A stretch of 64,000 nucleotides of DNA from Glycocaulis abyssi (GCF_041429775.1 NZ_CP163421.1:1054001-1118000); one strand, 5' to 3'. Counted from the first letter of the stretch, positions 35,858 through 45,364 are shown. A program made the numbers and translations. The notes: a model not told the origin generated them from the letters alone.

Positions 35858-37021
35858 TTATCGGCCACGCCGTATCAGCCAGAGCGCGCACAATCCGCCC
35901 AGTCCTGCCGGTATGGCCATCAGCGCGAAGCCGGCCGTGCCGAAGGCAGCAAACGCCAGACCAGAGACGAAGGTTGCACCGGCCAGCACCAGCCCGCCCG
36001 AAAGGGCAGAGTTCACCGCCTGCGCGGTAGCAGACAGGCGTTCAGGCGCATGGTCGGCGGCATAGCGCAGAAAGCCCAGATAGGCGGCAGCAAAGCTGAA
36101 CGCGTGCAGCCCCTGCAAGGGGAAGAGCGCCCAGAGCGGCGGCGACAGGGCGAGCGCCAGCCAGCGCACCACCGCCACGCCGCCCGCCAGCGCCATCATC
36201 GCCGCCGGGCTCCAGCCTTTGAGCACGCGGCCCCAGACCGCAAAAAAGATGATCTCCGCGCCTACCCCCGTCGCCCACAGCAGGCCAATCGCCCATGCAG
36301 GCACACCATCAGCGCGCCACGCCAGAGCCGAGAATGCGTAATAGAAGCCATGTGCGCCCTGAATGAGGGCAGAGGCAGCAAAAGCCAGCGGCAAGCCCGC
36401 ACCCAGCAGAACGCGCAAGCGAGGCGGCTCCTGGCGTTCTGCCCCGGCCATGGCGTCGATGCGTCCGGCTGGCAGAAAAGCGGCCGCCAGCGCCGTCAGC
36501 GCCGCGCTGGCAAGCACCCAGACCAGCACCGCTTCGCCGCCAAACGCGGAAATGAGCGCCCCTGTCCCCAGATTACCAATGACAAAGAGGGCCGAACCAA
36601 AGGCGCGCGGTACACCGAAGGCAAACCCCTCCTTGCGGGCCTGCCCCATCGCAAACGCGTCCACCAGCGGGATGACGCCGGTCATCGCGGCACCGCTCAA
36701 GCCCGCAAGCACGAGGATGACAACAGGCGGCGTGCCTGGAATATGCGCCAGAAACACGCACAGCGCTGCCAGCGAGAAAGCCAGGATCGCATCGCGCCTG
36801 CGCGCCGCCCTGTCCGACCAGTATGCCCCCAGCGGGGCGACAGCCACACGCCCCACCATGCCGGCAGCAGCGGCAATGCCTATCAGCTCTGGCGACAGGC
36901 CACGCTCGGCATACCAGACCGGCATGTAGGGCAGATACGCCCCGAAGCCGAGATAAAACGCGCCGTAAAACAGCGCAAAACGCGTATCGATGCGGGCGAA
37001 GAGTGCGGCGGGGCTGGTCAC
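35858..37021 (-). CDS. MFS transporter (HcaT/PPP-like)
   Basis: A 387-residue 12-TM transporter, beginning VTSPAALFARIDTRFALFYGAFYLGFG. It resembles the phenylpropionate-permease branch (YLPYMPVWYAERGLSPELIGI). Substrate unknown. The start is uncertain: no ATG fits, so I give GTG at 37021; a TTG at 37069 would extend it into the REP element. That palindrome sits directly upstream and may affect its mRNA. Confidence 0.75.
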   Translation of the reverse strand: MTSPAALFARIDTRFALFYGAFYLGFGAYLPYMPVWYAERGLSPELIGIAAAAGMVGRVAVAPLGAYWSDRAARRRDAILAFSLAALCVFLAHIPGTPPVVILVLAGLSGAAMTGVIPLVDAFAMGQARKEGFAFGVPRAFGSALFVIGNLGTGALISAFGGEAVLVWVLASAALTALAAAFLPAGRIDAMAGAERQEPPRLRVLLGAGLPLAFAASALIQGAHGFYYAFSALAWRADGVPAWAIGLLWATGVGAEIIFFAVWGRVLKGWSPAAMMALAGGVAVVRWLALALSPPLWALFPLQGLHAFSFAAAYLGFLRYAADHAPERLSATAQAVNSALSGGLVLAGATFVSGLAFAAFGTAGFALMAIPAGLGGLCALWLIRRGR

Positions 37022-37067
37022 CCGCGCGGTGTAGCGCAGCGCAGGCGGCGCGGGCAATGGGGCTAGC

Positions 37068-37175
37068 AAGCCCTCGTCCTTCGAGACGCACTACGTGCTC
37101 CTCAGGATGAGGGCTTGGGCATTCTTTTTCCTCATCCTGAGGGTGAGCGATAGCGAACATCTAGAAGGACGAGGA
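37068..37175. repeat. REP-like palindromic element, copy 2
   Basis: It has the same layout as 15607-15720. The left arm (37072-37088) is identical to copy 1, but the right arm (about 37158-37174) carries at least two changes, so the outer stem is imperfect. The inner CCTCAGGATGAGG/CCTCATCCTGAGG pair is intact. It lies in the 5' region of the MFS gene. Confidence 0.85.
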
Positions 37176-37254
37176 AAAAGAACATCCCCCACAGTAAACA
37201 CTGTTCACATTGGCACTTGGCGGAACGGCATTGCCCGTCTAGCTTCCCGCGCCA

Positions 37255-38535
37255 ATGAAAGACCTTGCTGATTATCCCCTGTCACAGCGCCCCTTGCGGG
37301 TGCTGGTGACCAGCTATCGCTCCCACCCGCATGTCGGCGGGCAGGGCATTTATGTGCATGAGCTGACGCGTGCGCTTAAAGCTGCCGGCTGCGAGGTGAG
37401 CGTGGCGTCCGGCCCGCCCTACCCTGAGCTGGATGCCGGCATCGAGCTTATCAAGCTGCCCTCGCTTGATCTGTTTGCCGTCGATAACGCCATGCTGGCG
37501 CTGCGCTGGCGGCATCTGGGCAGCCGGGCCGACCGCGCCGAGTGGCTCGCCCACAATACCGGCGCGTTCGGCGAGATGACGGCCTTCGCGCTGCGTCTGG
37601 AGGACTTCATCGCGCGTGAGGGCCACCGCTTTGACATCATCCACGACAACCAGACACTGGCCATGCCGATGGCGCGCATCGCGCAAACCCTGCCCGTTAT
37701 CACCACCCTGCACCACCCGATTGCGATTGATCGCGATTTCGCGGTGGCCGGCGCACATACCCGGCTTGGCAAGGCCCTGTCCTGGCGCTGGCATTCCTTC
37801 GTGAATGAGCAGGCAAAGGCCGCGCGTGCCCTCACCCATTTCATCGCCGTTTCCGATGCCGCGCGGCGCTCCTACGCCGAACGCACGGGCATGGACACGG
37901 GCGGCGTTCGCGTCGCCTATAACGGCATCGACCATGCCAGCTTCACGCCCGACCCGTCGGTAAAGCGCGAGACCGGCCTGATCGTCGCCAGCGCCAGCGC
38001 GGATGTGCCCATCAAGGGGCTGGACGTGCTGATCGCGGCGCTGGCCCGCCTCAAAGACAGCCATCCGGCTGCCCGCCTGACCGTCATCGGCCAGCTGCGC
38101 GAGGGACCGACAAAACGCATGCTGGGGCGTACTGGCCTGTCTGACCGGGTGAATTTCGTATCCGGTCTGACACGCGAAGAGATCGCAGACCTGCACCGGC
38201 GCGCCACCGTCTTCGTGTCGGCTTCACGCTTTGAAGGCTTTGGCTTTCCCCCTGCCGAGGCGATGGCCTGCGGCGCGCCGGTTATCGTATCGGATGGCGG
38301 CGCGCTGCCCGAAGTTGCCGGAGATGCCGGGCTGGTCACGCCGGTCGGCGATGACGAGGCGCTGGCCGCAGCGATTGCCCGCGTGCTGGACGACGAAAGC
38401 CTGCGCGCTGCCATGAGCCGGGCCGGGCTGAACCGGGTACGCACCCTCTTCCGCTGGGATCTGCATGCAGGGCTTTCCATCGGACTTTATCGCGATGTGC
38501 TGGGCCTCGCCGACGCCGGAGTGATTGCGGCATGA
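37255..38535 (+). CDS. Glycosyltransferase family 4
   Basis: A 426-residue GT-B enzyme. The acceptor-side loop YRSHPHVGGQGIYVHELTRAL and the donor-side motif SRFEGFGFPPAEAMACGAPVIVSDGGALPEV (with E-x7-E) are present. It probably transfers a sugar from a nucleotide donor to a lipid or small-molecule acceptor, with retention of stereochemistry. It starts an overlapped three-gene set (GT4, methyltransferase, toroid protein); donor and acceptor unknown. Confidence 0.88.
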   Translation: MKDLADYPLSQRPLRVLVTSYRSHPHVGGQGIYVHELTRALKAAGCEVSVASGPPYPELDAGIELIKLPSLDLFAVDNAMLALRWRHLGSRADRAEWLAHNTGAFGEMTAFALRLEDFIAREGHRFDIIHDNQTLAMPMARIAQTLPVITTLHHPIAIDRDFAVAGAHTRLGKALSWRWHSFVNEQAKAARALTHFIAVSDAARRSYAERTGMDTGGVRVAYNGIDHASFTPDPSVKRETGLIVASASADVPIKGLDVLIAALARLKDSHPAARLTVIGQLREGPTKRMLGRTGLSDRVNFVSGLTREEIADLHRRATVFVSASRFEGFGFPPAEAMACGAPVIVSDGGALPEVAGDAGLVTPVGDDEALAAAIARVLDDESLRAAMSRAGLNRVRTLFRWDLHAGLSIGLYRDVLGLADAGVIAA

Positions 38536-39251
38536 TGACGATTGATCCTGATCGGCTGGAGCTTGCCGACGGCCAGCGCGTGCTGGACCTGGGCTGCGGG
38601 CGCGGGCGCCATCTGCACGCGCTTTACTGGCATGAACGCGCGCTGGATGTGACGGGGCTGGACCTCGACTTTGCCGATCTGGGTGCGGCGATTGACGGCT
38701 TTTTCGAGCTGCCTCCGCCGCCCGAAACCCCTCCGCGTACCGCCGTATTCACGGTCGGCGATGCAGGCCGCCTGCCTTTTGCCGATGCCAGCTTTGATGC
38801 CGTCATCTGCTCTGAGGTTCTCGAACACCTTCCCGATGTGCCACTGGCGCTGAGCGAGATCGACCGGGTTCTCAAACCCGGCGGCAAGTTTGCGCTGTCC
38901 GTGCCGCGCTACTGGCCGGAAAAGATCTGCTGGATGCTGTCTGAGGCATACCACAACACGCCGGGCGGTCATGTGCGCATCTTCAAGGATGGCGCGCTAC
39001 GCAAACAGGTTGAGGCGCTCGGCTATTCCTTCCGCCACCGCCACTGGGTACACGCCCTGCACAGCCCCTACTGGTGGCTGCAATGCGCGCTGTGGGAGCG
39101 GCGCGAGCAGAGCGGCATGGTGGCCGCCTACCGCAAAATGCTCGAATGGGATTTGCTGTCTGCGCCGCGCCTGACGCGCTGGAGCGAGAAGGCCCTCAAC
39201 CCGCTTCTGGGCAAATCCGTTGCCCTCTATTTCGACAAGGCCCGCCCATGA
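38532..39251 (+). CDS. Class I SAM methyltransferase
   Basis: A 239-residue Rossmann methyltransferase. SAM motif I is VLDLGCGRGRHL, motif II lies at FTVGDAGRLPFADASFD, and CSEVLEHLPD is the post-I acidic region. It overlaps the glycosyltransferase and the following gene by 4 nt each, so the three are made together. An O-methyltransferase role on the glycosylated product is plausible but inferred. Confidence 0.87.
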   Translation: MMTIDPDRLELADGQRVLDLGCGRGRHLHALYWHERALDVTGLDLDFADLGAAIDGFFELPPPPETPPRTAVFTVGDAGRLPFADASFDAVICSEVLEHLPDVPLALSEIDRVLKPGGKFALSVPRYWPEKICWMLSEAYHNTPGGHVRIFKDGALRKQVEALGYSFRHRHWVHALHSPYWWLQCALWERREQSGMVAAYRKMLEWDLLSAPRLTRWSEKALNPLLGKSVALYFDKARP

Positions 39252-40351
39252 GCCCGCGATCCGTCATAACCGGGCTTGATATCCGCGCCTGCGCCGACCG
39301 CATCGAAGCGCTGCAGCAGCGCGACGGCGCTATTCCGTGGGTGGAGACCGGCGTCTGGGACCCGTGGAACCATGGCGAGAGCGCGATGGGCCTGGCGGTC
39401 GCCGGACGGGTGGAAGGCGTGCATCTCGCGCTGGACGCGCTGGCAGCCCGGCAGGAAGCCGATGGCGGCTGGACGGGCGAGCTGGGTGCGGGCATCCCCA
39501 TGGACGAGGCAGGCGAGCGCATTGCGCCCCCGTCCGTGCCGGTGACCGCGCGCGACACCAATTTTGCCGGCTATGCCGCCGTGACCGTTTTGCGTTGCGC
39601 GCTGGCGCTGGACGAGCCGCGCCTCATCGCGCGCTACTTCCCCATGGTCGCACGCGCGCTGGATTTCGTGATGAATTTGCAGACCGCTCATGGCGATGTG
39701 GTCTGGCGCGCGCCCGATATCAACCAGCCCTTGGAAGACGTGGACGCGCTGCGGGCGGGCAATTCCTCCCTGTTCAAGAGCTTTGAATGCGGCCTGCGCA
39801 TGGCCGAAATCCTTGAAAAGCCGCGCACCGACTGGGCGCGCAGCCGCGCTGCCATTGCCCGCGCCCTGACAGCTATGCCCGAACGCTTTGACCGCAAGGG
39901 CATCGACCGCTCTACCTACGCGATGGACTGGTACTATCCGGTACTCACCGGCGTGATGACCGGAGCAGAAGCCCGCGCACGTCTGGATGAGGGCTGGGAC
40001 ACATTCGTCGTCGCCGATCTGGGCTGCCGCTGCGTCACCGGCGAGCCGTGGGTGACAGCGGCTGAAACCGCCGAGCTGGCTCTGGCCTGCCTGAGTGCGG
40101 GGCGGCGCGATGCGGCGCGGACACTGGTCAATGAGCTGGCGCCGCTGGCGGCCCCCGATGGCGGCTACTGGATGGGCTGGCAGTACGAGATTGGCGATGT
40201 CTGGCCCAAGGAGCGCCCGTCATGGACCGCTGGCGCGATCATTCTCGCTGCCGACGCGCTGGACGCTCTGTCACCGGGTTCAGACCTGCTGGTGCGCCAT
40301 GCCCGCGCGGACGCGTGGACTACAGACGGCGCAGAAATTCGAGCGAATTGA
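39248..40351 (+). CDS. Alpha/alpha-toroid (prenyltransferase/cyclase-like) protein
   Basis: A 367-residue protein with repeated DGGW/DGGYW-type turns (RQEADGGWTGELG, APDGGYWMGWQYE) between helical pairs, like the QW repeats of squalene cyclases and prenyltransferases. I see no DxDD or DDxxD acid motif that would prove terpene chemistry. The long central helix pairs fit a six-hairpin barrel, so a glycosidase-type toroid is an alternative. It overlaps the methyltransferase by 4 nt, and its last 32 nt overlap the convergent methyltransferase. Function unknown. Confidence 0.7.
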   Translation: MSPRSVITGLDIRACADRIEALQQRDGAIPWVETGVWDPWNHGESAMGLAVAGRVEGVHLALDALAARQEADGGWTGELGAGIPMDEAGERIAPPSVPVTARDTNFAGYAAVTVLRCALALDEPRLIARYFPMVARALDFVMNLQTAHGDVVWRAPDINQPLEDVDALRAGNSSLFKSFECGLRMAEILEKPRTDWARSRAAIARALTAMPERFDRKGIDRSTYAMDWYYPVLTGVMTGAEARARLDEGWDTFVVADLGCRCVTGEPWVTAAETAELALACLSAGRRDAARTLVNELAPLAAPDGGYWMGWQYEIGDVWPKERPSWTAGAIILAADALDALSPGSDLLVRHARADAWTTDGAEIRAN

Positions 40352-40937
40352 TCCGCTCCAGCGGCTCAAACAGGCCCGACGCCACGGCCAGCTTCCAGAT
40401 TTCATAGGGCGGCCTGCCACCATCGGCAGGATCGGGAAAGACATCATGGATGGCCAGTATCCCGCCGCGCGCCACCTGGCCCGCCCAGGCGCGATAATCG
40501 GCCAGCGCCGTATCCATTGCATGCCCGCCATCGATGAACACCATGGCCAGCGGCGTGGCCCAGTTCGCGCCTATGATGGCTGACGGGCCCACTAGCGCGA
40601 TGACCGTCTGCTCCAGCCCTGCCAGCGCGATCGAGCGGCGAAAAGCAGGCAGCGTGTCCACCCGGCCAAGTTCACCGTCGAAATGGGCCGGATCGTGATA
40701 GCCCTCGCCCGGCTGGTGCTCCTCAGACCCGCGATGATGGTCGAGCGCGTACACAATGCGTCCGGTCTCTCTCGCGGCCTGACCCAGCCACACGCTGGAC
40801 CGCCCGCACCACGACCCGATTTCCAGAACAGGCCCGGAAACGTCTAGCGCACGCACATGGCGCGCCAGCGCCTCGCCTTCTTCGCGCGCGAGAAAGCCTT
40901 GTACGGATTCAGGATCAAAGCGGGGCGGCTTGCTCAA
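40320..40937 (-). CDS. Class I SAM methyltransferase (CmcI/TylF-like)
   Basis: A 205-residue methyltransferase with the SAM loop VLEIGSWCGRSSVWL and the conserved FIDGGHAMDTALADYRAW segment of the Methyltransf_24 group. Related enzymes O-methylate sugars or antibiotics. It faces the three-gene glycosyltransferase set, with a 32-nt tail overlap, and its start is 7 nt after the lipoprotein gene. It probably belongs to the same pathway. Confidence 0.8.
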   Translation of the reverse strand: MSKPPRFDPESVQGFLAREEGEALARHVRALDVSGPVLEIGSWCGRSSVWLGQAARETGRIVYALDHHRGSEEHQPGEGYHDPAHFDGELGRVDTLPAFRRSIALAGLEQTVIALVGPSAIIGANWATPLAMVFIDGGHAMDTALADYRAWAGQVARGGILAIHDVFPDPADGGRPPYEIWKLAVASGLFEPLERINSLEFLRRL

Positions 40938-40944
40938 GACTGGA

Positions 40945-41580
40945 TCAGCCGATCAGGGCGTTGCTCGCCGCCCAGCGGCGGTCAGCCAGCGCATCGGCAG
41001 CCCCGACAAGCTCTGTGATGGCGCCGTCCAGCCGCGTGAGCGCCTCGCTCACCGTTACCCGCTGATTGGAGGTCAGGCCGGCACGCTCATCGACCGATAC
41101 GGCCTGAAAGAAGGTGCGCGCGCGCCGGGCCGACGCAAGGACGGTCTCCACCGATGCAATATCCCGCACCAGCAAGTTTTCGGGCAGCGGCGTGCTGGTG
41201 CTGGCCAGCACAATGGCCGCCTGGGACACATCATCAACAAGATCACTGGCCAGAACGATGTCACCAGCCAGATAGGATGCAAGCTCATCGCCAGCCTGGC
41301 TGATATAGTCGCCTATGGCATCGCCGCGTTCAGGCGCGCCGCCGACAAGGCGGCCCAGCAGCCCGCGGGCCGAACCGTCACCGCCCAGCGTCCACCCGCC
41401 AGCTTCTTCCTGGCGCATGCGGAAGGCCGCGATAGCGGTCCGCAAATCTTCCTGGGCGCTGACGGGCATTTCAGATTGCGGGCGCGCCGCGAGGTCTACG
41501 GGCTGGCTGACGCATGCCGTCAAAAGCATCGCGCCTGCCATGGCGATCAACAATCCACCTAGCCTACGCGTTGCTGTCAC
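40945..41580 (-). CDS. Predicted lipoprotein, helical
   Basis: A 211-residue product from a GTG start (GGGGGCC just upstream) giving the signal VTATRRLGGLLIAMAGAMLLTAC with lipobox LTAC. The mature part is alpha-helical, with no recognised domain. Longer starts at 41649 or 41712 would put a 40-65-residue extension before the signal and are less likely. It is cotranscribed with the CmcI-like methyltransferase. Function unknown. Confidence 0.62.
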   Translation of the reverse strand: MTATRRLGGLLIAMAGAMLLTACVSQPVDLAARPQSEMPVSAQEDLRTAIAAFRMRQEEAGGWTLGGDGSARGLLGRLVGGAPERGDAIGDYISQAGDELASYLAGDIVLASDLVDDVSQAAIVLASTSTPLPENLLVRDIASVETVLASARRARTFFQAVSVDERAGLTSNQRVTVSEALTRLDGAITELVGAADALADRRWAASNALIG

Positions 41581-41704
41581 AAGGCCCCCGGCCAGTAGCT
41601 GTGCTGCGATACACGGGCGTATCGCTTCCGCATTCGAATAAAACCTCATAGTGTTCCGATACTCAAAGCTAAATCGCATCCCCGACTGTTTATAGGGCCG
41701 CCCA

Positions 41705-42676
41705 ATGGACACTTTGCGCAGACCAGAGAGGATCGGCCTGTACCCTCTGATTGAGCCCTATCGCACCGGCATGATGGATGTCGGCGAAGGCCATAGCGTC
41801 TACTATGAAGAATGCGGGCGCGCCGATGGCGTTCCAATTGTTGCGCTGCACGGCGGACCGGGCGGCGGAGCAGCGCCCTCCATGCGCCGCTTTTTTGACC
41901 CCCATGTCTATCGCATCATTATTTTCGACCAGCGCGGATGCGGGCGGTCCAGACCCTTCTCCGATACACGCACCAACGATACGCACCGGCTGGTTGCGGA
42001 CATGGAAACCATCCGCACAGCGCTTGGCGTGGAGCGCTGGATCGTTTTTGGCGGTTCCTGGGGCGCTACCCTGTCACTGGCCTATGCGCGCGCCTGCCCT
42101 GAGCGCGTGATGGGCCTCATCCTGCGCGGCGTGTTCGGCTGCACCCGGGCAGAACTCGACTGGTTCTACCGCAACGGCGCCAACCAGATTTTCCCCGATG
42201 CCTGGCAGGCGCTCACCGGCCGCCTCACACCGGACGAGCGCGAGAATGTCCTTCTGTCCTATCACGCACGCCTGCAGCTTGATGATCCCGACGCCCGCCA
42301 TGAAGACGCGCTGGCATGGGCCCAATGGGAGAATGCCCTCATCAGCCTGTTGCCCGAAGGCGATGGCCCAGCCCCCGACCCGCGCCGCGCCGATGCGCTG
42401 GCACGGATGGAAACCCACTATTTCGTCAATAACGGCTTTCTGGAACGCGATGGCGTGCTTCTGGACGACACGGCGCACCTGACCGGCATTCCCGGAATCA
42501 TCGTTCAGGGCCGTTATGACATGGTGACGCCCGCGCGCACCGCCTGGCAGCTTCAGCGCAACTGGACATCAGCTCAGCTGCACATCATTCCCGACGCTGG
42601 CCATGCCGCAGGCGAGCCGGGCATTGTCGATGCGCTGGTGCGCGCGACCGACCGGTTCGCGGCAAAGCTGGCATAG
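41705..42676 (+). CDS. pip: Proline iminopeptidase
   Basis: A 323-residue alpha/beta hydrolase that releases N-terminal proline. The family signatures ALHGGPGGG, FDQRGCGRS and the nucleophile GGSWGATLSLAY are present, with a late catalytic region (GRYDMVTPART and IPDAGHAAGEPG). It is divergent from the lipoprotein gene; TTTATA lies close upstream and may be a -10 element. Confidence 0.93.
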   Translation: MDTLRRPERIGLYPLIEPYRTGMMDVGEGHSVYYEECGRADGVPIVALHGGPGGGAAPSMRRFFDPHVYRIIIFDQRGCGRSRPFSDTRTNDTHRLVADMETIRTALGVERWIVFGGSWGATLSLAYARACPERVMGLILRGVFGCTRAELDWFYRNGANQIFPDAWQALTGRLTPDERENVLLSYHARLQLDDPDARHEDALAWAQWENALISLLPEGDGPAPDPRRADALARMETHYFVNNGFLERDGVLLDDTAHLTGIPGIIVQGRYDMVTPARTAWQLQRNWTSAQLHIIPDAGHAAGEPGIVDALVRATDRFAAKLA

Positions 42677-42721
42677 CGGCCCTTCGCGGCACCGCCCGGC
42701 ACAAACACCCGCCTGAAAGCA

Positions 42722-42758
42722 AAAAGCCCCGGAGCCGCGATGCGGGTCCGGGGCTTTT
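42722..42758. terminator. Bidirectional terminator
   Basis: A 12-bp perfect stem (42722-42733 with 42747-42758) has A and T runs on its outer sides and a 13-nt loop. It separates pip from the convergent symporter gene and can serve both. Confidence 0.92.
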
Positions 42759-42774
42759 CAGGCATTGCGTAAAG

Positions 42775-44130
42775 CTAGCCTTGCAGGCCCGGCAGGCTGA
42801 TGCCGAAAGCCGAGGCGATACCCGCCGCAAGGATCAGGAACACCGCGATCGGCACCAGGAAGCGGATCAGGAAGCGCCAGGTGTTGAACACCAGGTTGGA
42901 TGCGCCCGCCAGTTCGTGGCGCATCAGCGATCGGGCCACGACCCAGCCGGTAAAGACCGCGATCAGCAGCCCGCCCAGCGGCAGGAACACACTGCCCGAA
43001 AGCATGTCCAGCAGATCGAAGAAACCACCGGAGAAGGCCGCACCACAACCCACCAGCCAGATGATAACGCCGAAGAAGACCGCCGAACCGGTCCTGCCGA
43101 AGTCGGTATGCTCCTCGGCAAAGGCCACCACGACCTGCAATAGCGAAATCGAGGATGTCAGCGCGGCGATGAAGGCCAGCAAGAAGAAGGCTGTACCGAC
43201 ATACTGGCCCGCCGGCATCTGCGCGAAGGCGCTCGGCAGAGTCTGGAAGAACAGGGCCGGGCCGGCGGCCGGGTCCAGCGCGAAGGCAAACACGAACGGG
43301 AAGATGGCCAGGCCAGCCACGATCGCCACCAGCGTGTCAGCACCGGTGATGATGACGGACGAACCTGCCAGATTGTCAGTGCGCGGCAGATAGGAACCGT
43401 AGGTAATCATGATCGCGCTGCCGACGCCGATGGAGAAGAACGCCTGGCCCAGCGCGGCAAGGAAGGTCTGCGGGCCAATCTCGGAGAAGTCCGGCGTGAA
43501 CAGATATTCCAGCGCGCCGCCCATATCGGCGGTAAAGGCCGCATAGATCACCAGCGCCAGCAGCATGGTGAAGAAGAGCGGCATGAGGATGGTCACGGCG
43601 CGCTCAATGCCCTTGGTCACGCCCAGCGAGACGATGCCCACCGTGACGATCATGAAGGCGGTATGCCAGCCAATGACGGCATTGGTATCGCCGATCAGCT
43701 CCTCGAACCGGCCTGCCACAACATCAGGTGCCAGTCCCATGAACTGGCCGGTACCCATCTGGAACACATAGGCCACGACCCAACCGGCAACGACCGAATA
43801 GAAGCACAGGATGAATATGCCGCCCGCCATCGCAACCCAGCCGGCAACCGACCAGATGCCGGGAGCGCCAGCGTTGAAGGCCATTTTCTGGACCGATCCC
43901 ACCGCAGAACGGCGCGCATGGCGCCCGACAGACAGTTCGGCCATCAGGATCGGCAGCGCGATGAACACTACACACACAAGGTAGATGACGATGAAGGCGG
44001 CGCCGCCATTCTCACCGGCCACATAGGGAAAGCGCCAGAAATTGCCCAGCCCTACTGATGAGCCGATAGCCGCCATCAGGAAGCCGAATCGTGTTCCCCA
44101 GGTGCTGTGCGCACCGCCGCCTATTGCCAT
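42775..44130 (-). CDS. Sodium-dependent symporter (NSS/SNF family)
   Basis: A 451-residue transporter of the neurotransmitter:sodium symporter family. TM1 carries GLGNFWRFPYVAGENGGAAF, the sodium- and substrate-binding unwound helix as in LeuT, and about 11 TM segments follow. Bacterial members import amino acids such as hydrophobic or tyrosine-type residues; the substrate here is unknown. The start at 44130 was chosen because GGGGAGC precedes it; an upstream ATG adds seven residues. Confidence 0.9.
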   Translation of the reverse strand: MAIGGGAHSTWGTRFGFLMAAIGSSVGLGNFWRFPYVAGENGGAAFIVIYLVCVVFIALPILMAELSVGRHARRSAVGSVQKMAFNAGAPGIWSVAGWVAMAGGIFILCFYSVVAGWVVAYVFQMGTGQFMGLAPDVVAGRFEELIGDTNAVIGWHTAFMIVTVGIVSLGVTKGIERAVTILMPLFFTMLLALVIYAAFTADMGGALEYLFTPDFSEIGPQTFLAALGQAFFSIGVGSAIMITYGSYLPRTDNLAGSSVIITGADTLVAIVAGLAIFPFVFAFALDPAAGPALFFQTLPSAFAQMPAGQYVGTAFFLLAFIAALTSSISLLQVVVAFAEEHTDFGRTGSAVFFGVIIWLVGCGAAFSGGFFDLLDMLSGSVFLPLGGLLIAVFTGWVVARSLMRHELAGASNLVFNTWRFLIRFLVPIAVFLILAAGIASAFGISLPGLQG

Positions 44131-44216
44131 GTGAGCTCCCCCGCTGTGCAAGCGTGTGTGTTATGGTCTGATTTGGCGGGGAGACTTCCCCACCGGGCTT
44201 GCAAGGTCAAGCGTGC

Positions 44217-45362
44217 TTAGCCGAAAAGACCTGCACCTCGCGGCGGCTCGGCCGCGCGATGGATGTGTGCACCAAGGATCAGCCCAAGCCCTGTCAGCAC
44301 TGTGAGCATGACCGAACCGCCATAGGAAATCATCGGCAGCGGCACACCCACAACCGGCACCAGCCCCATCACCATGGCCGTGTTGATGAACACGTAGAGG
44401 GCGAACGTGGTGGTCACCCCCATCGTCACCAGACGCAGGAAGACGGAGCGGCATGCCATGGCGGTCATCAGGCAGTGTCCCAGGATGAGCGCGTAGAGCA
44501 CGAGCACGGCGATGCCGCCGATAAAGCCGAATTCCTCACCCAGCATGGTGAATATGAAATCGGTCTGCTTCTCGGGCAGGAAGTTGAGATGGGCCTGCGT
44601 CCCCTGCATATAGCCCTTGCCGGTCAGTCCGCCCGAACCCAGAGCGATCTTGGACTGCATGATGTGGTAACCCGCGCCCAGCGGATCATTCTCAGGGTTC
44701 AGGAAGGTCATCACCCGCGCGCGCTGATATTCCTCCAGCCCGTAGCGGATAAAGGCGATGCCGCCGGCAACACCGGCGACCATGCCCGGCACGATGACTT
44801 TCCAGCTCAGCCCGGCCAGAAACACCATGACCACGCCCGTCGCCCCGGTCAGCACCGCTGTGCCGAGGTCCGGCTGTTTGGCGATGAGACCCACGGGAAG
44901 CGCTATCACCAGCACTGGCACGATCATCCCCCCCGGCGTTGAGACCTTCTCAGACGGCAGATCGTGATAATAGCGCGCCAGCGCGAGCACGAGCGCGATC
45001 TTCATAATCTCCGAGGGCTGCACCCGTATCGGCCCGACATCCAGCCAGCGTTGCGCACCCATGGCCGTCGCACCGAAGAGTTCCACCATGACCAGCAGAA
45101 AGAGCGCGCCGAGATAGGCCGGATAGGCCAGGCTCATCCACAGGCGCGGCGGCACCATCGCCACGACCAGCATCACCAGAAACCCTGCGCCAAAGCGGCT
45201 GGCGTGGCGCACCGCCCATGGGTCCCAGGCCCCGCCCGCAACCGAGTAGAGCATCAAGATGCCGATACACCCTGTCAGTACGACCAGCAGCACAAAGGCC
45301 CAGTTCAGCTCAAACAGCTTGGCGCGCAGATCACGCGGCACTGGCTGGGTGAATACCGGCAC
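44217..45362 (-). CDS. rodA: Peptidoglycan polymerase RodA
   Basis: A 381-residue SEDS-family glycosyltransferase with about 10 TM segments. MVELFGATAMGAQRWLDVG and KQPDLGTA are conserved SEDS segments, the latter including the essential aspartate. It polymerises glycan strands for cell elongation with its partner PBP2, whose gene is 2 nt upstream. Last gene of the mreBCD-mrdA-rodA operon. Confidence 0.95.
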   Translation of the reverse strand: MPVFTQPVPRDLRAKLFELNWAFVLLVVLTGCIGILMLYSVAGGAWDPWAVRHASRFGAGFLVMLVVAMVPPRLWMSLAYPAYLGALFLLVMVELFGATAMGAQRWLDVGPIRVQPSEIMKIALVLALARYYHDLPSEKVSTPGGMIVPVLVIALPVGLIAKQPDLGTAVLTGATGVVMVFLAGLSWKVIVPGMVAGVAGGIAFIRYGLEEYQRARVMTFLNPENDPLGAGYHIMQSKIALGSGGLTGKGYMQGTQAHLNFLPEKQTDFIFTMLGEEFGFIGGIAVLVLYALILGHCLMTAMACRSVFLRLVTMGVTTTFALYVFINTAMVMGLVPVVGVPLPMISYGGSVMLTVLTGLGLILGAHIHRAAEPPRGAGLFG

Positions 45363-45364
45363 GG

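Noticed and set aside
36050-37066. A 338-residue open frame on the plus strand
   Set aside because: It is opposite the MFS transporter, with low-complexity Arg/Gln-rich translation.
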